A DNA stretch of 64,000 nucleotides from Ziziphus jujuba (Eukaryota > Streptophyta > Magnoliopsida > Rosales > Rhamnaceae): the NCBI RefSeq assembly GCF_031755915.1, contig NC_083379.1:27714001-27778000 (forward strand). Direction: 5' to 3'. The translations under genes and the position numbers were made by a program. The first letter of the stretch is position 1, and each line of letters begins with the position of its first letter. Positions 1 to 9,091 of this stretch are shown here, piece by piece. The notes below the pieces were generated by a model. It was given only the letters and a program-made list of their open reading frames with translations, ran no database searches and was not told the origin of the DNA.

Positions 1-115
1 TCCCTATTTATTATTATGAAATGCTGCAAACTTACAAAAGCAAATTGGTGTAAGGCAGGACGAATAAAGAGATATTATTAGAAGTGTATTTTCTATGGAG
101 GGAATTTTGTTGTAA

Positions 116-253
116 GTTAAACCTTTAAGGGAGATGCTACCGGATTTTCCATTGGAGGATCCGATAGGGTTTTTCTGGGATCAAGGCTTGTGTAAGATTC
201 CGATGAGAGATCTTGGATGGGTCTTGAGATACATACATATACTTGCAAGTTGA
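116..253 (+). other. Short protein-like open stretch, unrecognised
   Basis: An open frame of about 45 codons with an internal ATG at 134 reads like real protein: it is rich in P, D, W and G, contains the segment DPIGFFWDQGLCKIPMRDLG, and ends in TGA at 251-253. Upstream it is closed by TAA at 113-115. It could be the last exon of a host gene or a piece of a degenerate element. No splice signals or family could be assigned, and the flanking sequence is AT-rich non-coding DNA. Treat as a lead only. Confidence 0.2.
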
Positions 254-716
254 GAAATATATAATTTTTAAATTGAAAAAGAAACTAAAAAAATAGATGC
301 AAGTTACGGCTAGTATAGGATTTTAAGAACAAAATTTATTTTGTGACAACCCATAACAAAATTTTAACTCTCTGAGATCTTAATAAAAAATGTTTTAACA
401 AAAAGCAAAAAAATGTAAAATCAATCCTAAATTGCAGTAACACCAAGAAAGCAAGTAGAAATTGAATTTTTTTTTCCAAATTCAAATCTGAAGTGTAGCA
501 TCCTTTTTTACTTTAACAAATGACTAAAAACCAAGACAAGCATCACACATAAAAAATTTTGCAAATAAGACTTTGTATGGCAATGAGAGACTTAATGCAA
601 ACTCGATAAAATCTAAAAGTAAATCTTACTGTGTAAACTAATTAAATTAAAAAAAAAAGGCAAAGAAATTAAAAAATTTAACCAATATTCTGATTAAATA
701 AAAAATTAACCAACTT
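254..716. other. AT-rich stretch, no gene seen
   Basis: No frame, RNA gene or terminal repeat was recognised. It lies on the primer-site side of the antisense ATH-1 LTR, so it may be that element's 5' leader read backwards. That is inference from position only. Confidence 0.3.
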
Positions 717-739
717 ATTACCTAGCAGCGATGCCAAAA
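717..739 (-). other. Degenerate tRNA-Asp-type primer binding site, ATH-1
   Basis: The minus strand reads TTTTTGGCATCGCTGCTAGG. This resembles the TTTTTGGCGCCGTTGCCGGGG signature typical of plant Athila/Tat-like Ty3/gypsy elements primed by tRNA-Asp, with several substitutions. It lies directly downstream, in antisense, of the candidate LTR ending at 743. The match is imperfect, so the call rests on motif plus position. Confidence 0.4.
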
Positions 740-742
740 ACA

Positions 743-2997
743 TGGAGGGGATATATTTCTCAACACGCAAGGATATGAATAAAGCAATATAGTAGTCAAT
801 ATAATGATACGATGTTGAACCCACTAAGAATAAGGATCAACTTTGATTTTGATTTAGTTATTATATTGACAAATTTAAAAGCAACGTCTTTGTTTTGCAA
901 ATAAAAACTAAGAAAACAATTGAATTTATTTAAGGAAAAAACAATGAGTATGAAAACACTAGGACATATAAACTTACCATTCGTTAATCTATAAATTGAT
1001 ATTTAGCTTGCAATTTTGGAAGTAATCACTAATATTGACTCCACCTAATCCATATACATCTATGAATAGTTTTCACATACACGTTGAAGCAATTACACAA
1101 GGTATATGTAGCTTTCACATACTAATAGACCTAATTAAGAATAGAGAGTCATGCAATCTAATAAAATCAAGATTACACTTTGCATGGCATATAACTCACT
1201 CAATAGCAACATAATATGTTATTCATCAAAATTAGACTACCTAATAGCATAGCTATCAGATAAAATTAAAATGCATAAATCATATATTCAAGAGGTCAAG
1301 AATCATGCATTAAATACATTGATGTATAATAAACTTTCATTTAAATAAAATAGAAATAAATTCCAACAAAATATTAATCCATAATAACTAAGGCTACAAT
1401 CTAGCCCTAGTTATAAACTAATTCCAAGCATATCCATAATTAATATCAACAATAGGTTCACAACAAATCAAAGAGAAAGCATAAAAGAACTTGAATGCAA
1501 ACACAAAAATTTCAATGGCTTAAGCTCCTATAGATGGTGGTAATTGATAATTGTGTCCTTTAAAACTGTTTCCTCTTACTTCCTTCTTTTTGATCTTCCA
1601 AACTTTCTTGAAATATTCTTCAATGGAGGAATGGGTACTTGAAAAATTAATTTGTGGATAGAGGAAACGGTGCCATGAAAGAGAGGGTATTGGTTTTTTT
1701 GTTTATGGCATGAATTTCCCAACACTTTAAATAGAATTATGGTTTCCTAAAATTTTCCAATTTTCTAAAATACAAAGTAATAAATAAAAATCATAATGGG
1801 CCATCAAATCTCTAGTTCCTATAATATAGGGATGCCATCTAATTTGTAAATAATAAAATAAACATACAACAACATGATGAAAGAATGACCTAGTGACCAA
1901 GTAACTTGACCTTTAACCTTAAATCCTATAAAATGACGTCTTAGCCTTCGTCTTGATTCATCTATTTACTTAAACACTTAGGCTCAATTTCTCTAGTGAT
2001 TTTTAGCTTTAGCCTCATGTAATTGAGAATAAAATCCACTATACTAGGTAAATCAACAATACAAAGAGATAGGAATTGAAGAGATTAAACAAACAAAAAT
2101 ACTATGTCAAAGACTCTGTTGTCACTTTTGCCCTAATCCTACTTCAATGCCCTTCTTCTTCTTATTCTAGACTTCCCAAGCATCAAATAAACTTTTTCAA
2201 TGGTGTAGAATGGTGAAAATGGCATGAAAGAGAAAACAGTTAGTGGCTGATATTGTATTGTGCTTCTTCCTTAAGGAGGAGAAGACTTTATTTTAATGTG
2301 AAACACATAACCCTTAAATAGTGTTAGGGTTTCCTCCATTTTTCCTAATGTTCTAAATAATTAAAATAAGATAATATCTAATAATATCTACAGCTCCTAA
2401 ATCTTAGGAATGCTAACAAATATTCTTAAAAAAATTAAAAATAAAATCTGATTATATTTTTTACTAGGATGTTAATTGTTTTGAATAGGTATTTAAATGA
2501 ATTTAGGCTTGACATTTTACAATTTAATTATCTAGCATTTTAGACCTCCCAAAAAGGGCAAAACATTAGACTAGGCCCATTAGATCCTTCTATTAATGCT
2601 TTAATGAAATACAACTCAAAAACATCAAGTTTCTGAACTCAAATGGATGTTGGCATTGATTCTTTCATCATTTGGCCATGAAATTTTATAGAGATATTTG
2701 TCAACCTCTTAAGATAATTCAAAAAGAATCACTAAAACATTCCACTTTAAGCTTTAATTACGATTAAAAGAGTAGCTATTGTGTAGAAAAGCAACAATTC
2801 TAGTACAATAAAATACAATAAAGATTAAAGCATTAGATCTTCAAAATAAATCACCAAGCTCCTAAAAATCATGTTTGGAATAGAAAACTAGCCACTTGGC
2901 TTCGTGGATGCTCAATAAAATGTATCTTTTCATAGTTTTAAATTAAAAAATAATAAGCAAAAATAAGGGTTAAAATTAAGATGTTGACCACTCATCA
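743..2997 (-). repeat. Candidate Athila/Tat-like LTR, antisense (ATH-1)
   Basis: On the minus strand the segment starts TGATGAGTGG and ends CCCCTCCA, giving TG...CA ends and about 2.26 kb. The sense end is followed by the degenerate tRNA-Asp primer site (717-739) and the sense start is preceded by a purine-rich GAGTTTGGGAGTG. The LTR contains two loosely similar internal blocks near 1590-1830 and 2150-2420. No coding frame is seen. A second copy is not in the window, so the boundaries are predicted from motifs and not from a repeat comparison. Confidence 0.4.
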
Positions 2998-3355
2998 CAC
3001 TCCCAAACTCAAGATTGGATAGTTGTTATCCAATAAAAAGATTAAAGACTAAAAATAATAAATTAGTTTAGAAACGTATAAACATTCAAACCATAACTAA
3101 GCAACATGATACGAGAGGCTCAAAAAATTGAATATATCATCAACTTAAAAATACTCCAAGTAATTATGCAACTCAACCCATTATTTTCCATCCAACATAA
3201 TCATTACTTCCAAAGTATATGAGTGAAATCAATTATAACAATCAGTATCATGAACTTGAATAAATCTATAATACTTCAAGAATAAAAATTAAAGTATAAA
3301 TTCCGTATGCTTGATATAGTGAAAAACTCTTCACAGAAGTGGATACAATGTATCA
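2998..3355 (-). other. Candidate polypurine tract and 3' UTR of ATH-1
   Basis: Read on the minus strand, 2998-3013 is CTTGAGTTTGGGAGTG, a purine-rich run immediately before the candidate LTR start, as expected of a polypurine tract. The rest, to 3355, is AT-rich with no frame and is probably 3' untranslated internal sequence. It ends abruptly where GYP-G sequence begins. Confidence 0.3.
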
Positions 3356-3529
3356 CCTTCGCCAGGTGAGTATAATGTGAGTGCTACTTTAATGTTATTA
3401 ATTTATCTCATTTTCTCCTTCGCTAGGTGAGTATAATGTGAGTGCTACTTTAATGTTGTTAATTTATCTCATTTTCTCTAAAGGTGATGACTTCAATTTA
3501 AGGACAAATCACTTTCAAGAGGAGGAAAA
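3356..3529 (+). pseudogene. GYP-G: pol C-terminal remnant with 61-bp duplication
   Basis: This is the last piece of a Ty3/gypsy polyprotein, recognisable from the family signature (L)[34 protein letters not shown] seen in the other copies. The stretch coding [11 protein letters not shown]... occurs twice in tandem (3356-3416 and 3417-3477). The duplication breaks the frame. The sequence ends with the purine run AAGAGGAGGAAAA, which serves as polypurine tract for the LTR that follows. Everything upstream of this element is missing, replaced by ATH-1 sequence. Confidence 0.65.
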
Positions 3530-4645
3530 TGATGAGAATTCGACTATATCCATACCAACAACAACACATTGGGGTGTTGATCTTGTGTAGCTGAAGACCG
3601 GGCCAATTACTAGAGCTTAGGCTAAGAGGTTTAAGGATAATCTTGTTAGCTTTATACAAGGAGTTATTAATCTCAAGAAGGTATAATGATACTAGAAGAT
3701 TCTAAGCCCTTGTTGAACATCCAAGTGGTAAAGGCCGAAATAGACTCGAGAAGCTGTTTTAGAGCATTTGAGGACTCCATGCAACAAGGGATGGGTTTGT
3801 TATCTTATGAATGTGATTGAGCTCACCAAGAGACCATGGAATCAATCCAAGATAGAAGCAAGGGCATCTAAGCTTCCACATTGGCCGAATTGAGCATGTT
3901 TGGCACTAGGAAGGAGTTATCTCGTAATTCAAGCAAACTTTGATCATTCCAATCAATGGCAGCATGTGGGGACTAGTTCTAATCCTATTTGGCACCCTAC
4001 ATGGCACATTGGATCTGATTTGGAGCCCAAATTAGCTAGTGATTGGACAAAGACATCTTATTTGGAAAACTAGTCAACTACTTTCCAAATCTAGAAATTT
4101 GACTTTTAAATTAGGAAATAGTCTTTTGTTTTGGTTTTTATTGAATTATTTGTTGGACAATTTTATTTAAGAAAGTTCTTATTTAATATTTTTGATTGTA
4201 AATTAATTAATTCTTTTATCAGAATTAAGGAATTAATTAATACAAAATAGATTAGGAAAAACAAAGGGCAAAATGGCAATTGCACTTTCTAAACCCTAAT
4301 GGCTGGTTTTACCTATTGTTTTTAGGATTTGTTTTTGTCACTTTAACCTATTTAAAGATTTATTTTCTCAATAATATTTAGATCATTATTTATACAAAAA
4401 ATTACTTGTGAGAAAGATTTCTCTTTGTTTTATTAGAACACATAGACCTTCAATTGAAGAACTAGTGTTCTAGTTTAACTTATCAATAGGATATTCTATA
4501 ACCTATTATGGCATCTTCGACATGTACCCAGGTTTCTAATCACAAGTTGATCAGGGGGTCAAGGTGGCCATTAGAATCTAAACTTAATTTTGTTCCGGGC
4601 TAATATAATACAGGTTTAGGAGCAAGTCGACCTAGGTTTGTATCA
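3530..4645 (+). repeat. GYP-G 3' LTR
   Basis: A 1.1-kb Ty3/gypsy LTR starting TGATGAGAATTC and ending GGTTTGTATCA. It shares the family landmarks: a U3 segment coding the pol tail (ITRAxAKRFKDN-like, here with stops), the AT-rich palindrome region, CCTATTTAAAG as a TATA-like box near 4347, and CAATAGG near the end. It is followed directly by COP-D gag sequence, so GYP-G inserted into COP-D. Its left partner LTR is absent, so the element is 5'-truncated. Confidence 0.8.
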
Positions 4646-4650
4646 CTTAG

Positions 4651-4876
4651 TTACAAGCTGAAGTCTTTCCAGATCAAAGGATTATTGAAAAGATCCTCAT
4701 ATGCATTCTAAAGAAATATGAAAGAAAGTTTCATCTTTGGAAGAGACAAGAGATCTCTCATAGATCTCACTTGCTGAATTAATCAAAGCCTTGCAAGCCA
4801 CGGAATGAAGGAGAAGTCTTCAACTCCAAGGTGATTCTAGTTCATGTGAACCAACCCTTGCAGCCAAAAACCAAGG
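4651..4876 (+). pseudogene. COP-D: copia gag fragment, first exposed block
   Basis: Read in frame this is the C-terminal part of a Ty1/copia gag (UBN2 family): DQRIIEKIL, then SSLEET and ISLAELIKALQATE, the same segments seen in COP-X as DQRIVEKVL, SSLEES and ISLTELVNALEATEQ. In-frame stops are present after DLS and ATE, so it cannot be translated. The frame resumes at 16776 once GYP-F and one copy of its site duplication are removed, giving KNQ-G-KVNPASM across the join. The N-terminal part is missing, replaced by the GYP-G LTR. Confidence 0.75.
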
Positions 4877-5839
4877 TGATGTGATTCCGCCTGAGTCCGC
4901 TCAAGCGATAACCTGCTGGGGTGCTAACCTGACACGGATAAAGACTGGACCAATCACAATAGCTCAAATTAAGAGATTTAAGGACAACCTGGGAGCATTT
5001 ATACATCGAGTAATCAATTCTCAATAGATCTAGGAGGATATGGAATCAAGTCAAGCCAGCTTCAAAGGCATTCAAAAAGGGGTTGTACGGACAGCTTCAA
5101 ATTTGGCCTGTTTTTACTATATTTTGTGCTGACTTTACTGTATTGTGCTAAGTTGGCTTTTTCTCTTCCTTACAAGCAAGGGGGATGTGTGGGACTTCAT
5201 ATTCAGCTTATTTGGCATCCTAAAAAGAATATTGAAGCTGATTTGGAGTTCAATTGGTTAAGGATTGGTCAAAGTCAACTTAGTCAAAAAGCTAGTATTT
5301 TAGTTTCCTAATTTGTTTTTTACTTTTTGTTTTAGGAAACTTCCATTACTTGTTAGTTTTTATTTATTTATTTGCTGAAAAAATAAGTTTAGGAAAGTTA
5401 TTAATTTATTATTTCCATTGTTAATTAATTAATTCCTAATTCAAAATAAAGGAATTAATTAATCAAACTTAGTGTAAGAAGTATTAGAATTCGGCTAAGT
5501 TTCTTAATTCCTATAGGTGGCCGGTTTTGAATTTATTTTTTTAGGGTTTTTGCTTTGTAATCTCAGCCTATTTAAGGGCTTATTTATTAATGAGAATGAA
5601 GCTTTAATTTTATACAGAAAATTATTTGTGAGATTGAATTCTCTTTGTTCTTAGCGAATGAGTGTTTTAGTTTGACTTGTCAATAGGCCTTCCATCACCT
5701 ATTGTGGCGTCTTTATTATATACCAAGATTTCTAATCACAAGTTGGTTAGGGATCAAGGTGACCATTAGAACTTGAACATAATTAGATCCGGGCTAATAT
5801 AATGCAGGTTTAGGAGCAGATCGTCATAAGTTCGTATCA
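4877..5839 (+). repeat. GYP-F 5' LTR (963 bp)
   Basis: Starts TGATGTGATTCC and ends TTCGTATCA. Compared with the 1130-bp 3' LTR it lacks roughly 130-160 bp after the CAATTCTCAA near 5020, removing part of the U3 coding segment. It keeps the palindrome at 5424-5463, a TATA-like CCTATTTAAGGG at about 5567 and the CAATAGG hairpin near 5681. Confidence 0.9.
5424..5463. repeat. Conserved 14-bp palindrome of the gypsy LTRs
   Basis: Arms 5424-5437 (ATTAATTAATTCCT) and 5450-5463 (AGGAATTAATTAAT) are perfectly complementary around a 12-nt loop. The same structure is found at the same place, upstream of the TATA-like box, in most gypsy LTRs of the window. It would be a hairpin in RNA copied from the 3' LTR. 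Confidence 0.7.
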
Positions 5840-5841
5840 TT

Positions 5842-5853
5842 TGGTATCAGAGA
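5842..5853 (+). other. GYP-F primer binding site (tRNA-iMet)
   Basis: TGGTATCAGAGA lies 2 nt after the LTR end. It matches the complement of the 3' end of plant initiator methionine tRNA (TGGTATCAGAGC), which primes minus-strand cDNA. Confidence 0.85.
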
Positions 5854-6749
5854 TAAATTTGTTCAGGTTTGATCTATCTTTATTTGCTTTATTTGCTCTT
5901 GTGTTATTCTATAATTTTAGTATTAGGTTAAGGTTGCATCCCTCCCGTACATGTTCTATATCTTAAAAAAAAAAATATATATATATATATATTCATTCCT
6001 AGTTGAATTAGGATTTCCTAGTTTTATCGTATTTTTGTTTCCTAATTTGTTGGTTGTTTTTCATCATTGTTCTTGTTAATTTTGGTTTTAGTTGATTTTT
6101 CTTTTCTATTTTAGTCTTAAATATTTGCATTCATATATTAAAAAAAATAAAAATAAAAAAGAAGGGTTTGCAACAACATATAAGAAAATAAAGAAAAAAA
6201 AAAAAACTGCACTTTTGGTTTTGCTGGAGGCCACAGGTTTGGTGGATTTTTGGTGTGGAATTGCAATTTTTAGTGTTGATATTTGCTACTGCTGTTTTTT
6301 TATGATCTGTAAGTGAAAATAAAAAAGACAAAAAAAAAAAAAAGAAGAAAAGCCGAATAAAAGAAGAAAAAAAATTTTGGTTTGTTGGTGTTGAAATTTG
6401 TTTGCCGGAAATTATTGGAGTTGCTGAATTGTTGCATAGTTATTCATTATTTGGAGTTGCTGGAGAGTTATTTTGTTTCTGGGTATTTGGATTTTGGGTG
6501 TTTAAATTATTTGGATTAAAATTAGATAAAGGAATTGATACCAAACTTCAATTACGAGAACAACAACCAACACTATTCTATATTTTTGTTCGATTTGATT
6601 CGTTTTTGAGTTTGAAATTCTTTTTCCTAAATTTTATTCTTGAATCCTTAATCTCTTAACATCTGGTCCAGTTCTTCAAAATTCCAAAGTTTTCTCATTA
6701 ATTTTCTTTATTTTGCCTAGAAAAGCCAAAAACTAGGTTTTGTTGAATT
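5854..6749 (+). other. GYP-F untranslated leader, first part
   Basis: Non-coding 5' leader shared with the other gypsy copies, with AT microsatellite (about 5970-5990) and several A tracts (about 6140-6200, 6330-6370). It ends at GAATT (6745-6749), the target site duplicated by COP-X; the leader resumes at 12900. Confidence 0.75.
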
Positions 6750-7783
6750 TGTTGGGGTGAGAAGGTTATGACCAAGAGCAAGCTAGCTTGAAGTGTTAGC
6801 AACAAGCAAGCTTTTGGTGATGCTCTTGGGAATGGTTGTGTGTGAGTTGTGTTTTTAGGTTTTGGTTATGGTGTTTTCTGGTTTTTAGGGTTCCTAAAGT
6901 GTTCTAAGGTGTTGAAGAAGAGATAAGAAGAAGAGGAACACGTTGGCTTTTGAAAATAAGGCTTAGATGTCTAGCCATTTCATTCATTTTACAATATAAG
7001 CTTGAAATTACAACTAGTTCACACATGCCAAGCATGTGAGCTTACAAAATGAGTAAAGTATTTGAAATTTAAAAAGTAAAATGGTCAACACCTAACTTTT
7101 CATACACAAAAGAGTCAAAAACCAGCTGCAACATGTCTATTCCAAATATAGTAAAAAGTGGCACATGGTTTGAACTAAGTTCCTATTGCTTAACTAGTTT
7201 GGGTAAACAACCAAACTAGCTTCACCTACTTAGTTTCCCTTTGTATCTGCCTATGAAACTTGGTTTGAAGCATCCTTGGTCATCAATAAATATTGTTCCA
7301 AGAGCTGGGAATGTTCTGGAACCGGATCATGGGCCAAACAGCTCCAAAACTGACCCATACTCTGCATACTGGGCCCATCAGATACAGCAATCTGTTTGGA
7401 ATAGAAAATGGACTTTCCCATGTCATTTGGATCTAAAATTTGAACCATATTCTTCTCTATATGTCTGTAGACATCCCTCAAAATTTCAGCCCAAAACTCC
7501 ATTTGCAACCTGAGATATAAGATAAATAGTAGAACTATGTTGCTGGAAATTATGAATCCAGCACCATAGGCATTTCAAGCATAACATTCCTACTCTTTTG
7601 TGCATAATTTTGCCTATACTTTTGCATACATAACTTAGGCACAAAACATTATCAAAATATACCTTGCATAAATTAAAACATACAAAAAAATATAAACTCA
7701 TAAAAGGAAATGATTTGATACCAAGGTGTGCATGCTAGCCGGTGACATGCACCATCAAGTGGCAAAATTGCCACACTTCAACA
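6750..7783 (-). repeat. COP-X 3' LTR (1034 bp)
   Basis: On the + strand it reads TGTTGGGGTGAG...CTTCAACA. It contains the 37 bp absent from the other LTR (around 7070-7110). Small open frames inside it recur at the same place in the other LTR only because the LTRs are copies; they are not conserved genes. Confidence 0.95.
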
Positions 7784-9091
7784 CTCCTCCTTGGCAATTT
7801 TGTATGAGACATTGAGAAGTCCTCTCAATATCTCAAATCTCTTCTTTCCCAATGGCTTGGTGAAGATATCCGCCAAGTTCTCCTCGGAAGTCACATACTC
7901 CAACTTCACTTCACCACTTGCTTCAAATTCCCTTAAGGAATGATACTTGACCGGTATATGCTTGGTCCTCCCATGTTGGACTGGATTTTGAGCAATTGCT
8001 ATTGCTGAAGTATTGTCACACAATATTACCGTGGCTTCCTCTTGCTTCAAGCTCAAGTCCTCCAATAATTTCCTAAGCCAAACACCTTGATTAGCACAAC
8101 TTGAGCAAGCAATATACTCGGCTTCCGCGGTGCTTTGTGCAACGGTTTGTTGCTTCTTGGAATTCCATGAGAAAGGACCATTTCCAAGAGTGTAAATGTA
8201 GCCAGATGTGCTCTTGCTATCATCCAAAGAACCAGCCCAATCACTATCACTATAACCAAGCAAAGCTTCATTCATGCCATCCTTGTACCATATACCAAAA
8301 TCACTAGTACCTTTCAAATACCTTAGGATTCTTTTTGCACAACTAAGATGATTTTGTGATGGACTATGCATAAATCTTGACAAAACAGCCACACTAAACA
8401 TGATATCCGGTCTAGTAGAGCATACATATAAAAGGCTACCAATTAAACTTCTATAGATGGAAGGATTTACCTTTGGAGAATCATTATCCTTCACCAACTT
8501 GGTGCCTTCATTCATAGGTGTGGCAACGCTATTACAATCTTCCATGTCAAACTTCTTGAGCAACTCCTTCACATAGCTTTCTTGAGATATGAAGATGCCC
8601 TTGGATGATTGGACAACTTCAATTCCAAGAAAGTATTTCATCTCTCCAAGGCTAGACATCTCAAAGTTCAATTCTAGCTCACTTTTGAAATTGCTCACTT
8701 CTTTCTCATTACCACCGGTCACTAGGAGGTCATCAACATAAAGAGACACCAACACCATGCAACCATGAGTCCTAATATACAATGTAGGCTCATTAGGACT
8801 CCTCCTAAATCCATGCTTTGTCAAAAAACCATCTATCTTGGCATACCATGCCCTAGGAGCTTGTTTAAGGCCATACAAGGCCTTGTGTAGCTTGTATACC
8901 TTCTCTTCACTTCCTTTCTTCACAAAACCTTCGGGTTGCATAACATAGACCTCTTCCTTCAATATTCCATTCAAGAAGGCTGACTTCACATCAAGGTGAT
9001 ATACTTTCCAAGACTTTTGTGCCGAAATTGCAAGGAGAAGTCTTATGGTTTCCATCCTTGCAACCGGTGCAAAAGTCTCTCCATAATCCAC
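7778..9091 (-). pseudogene. COP-X: reverse transcriptase and RNase H part of pol
   Basis: This open frame of 437 codons is the C-terminal part of the copia polyprotein. It begins at DYGETFAPVARMETIR, a conserved copia RT segment. The RT carries DVKSAFLNG (first catalytic Asp region) and SLYVDDLLVTG (YVDD active site, about residue 120). RNase H follows with SDSDWAGSLDD, STAEAEYIA and CDNTSAI, holding its acidic residues, and the chain ends in LADIFTKPLGKKRFE. All catalytic residues I can check are intact. The ATG at its start is accidental: the true N-terminus lies upstream in another frame (9043-11763), lost through a one-base deletion. The stop falls just inside the 3' LTR, overlapping the polypurine tract. 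Confidence 0.93.
7784..7792 (-). other. COP-X polypurine tract
   Basis: The minus strand reads AAGGAGGAG immediately before the 3' LTR, the expected primer for plus-strand DNA synthesis. Confidence 0.8.

Noticed and set aside
7241..7513. A 90-codon frame inside a COP-X LTR, found again almost unchanged at 12352-12624
   Set aside because: The two LTRs are copies of one another and nearly identical, so repetition says nothing about selection. No protein family is recognised.
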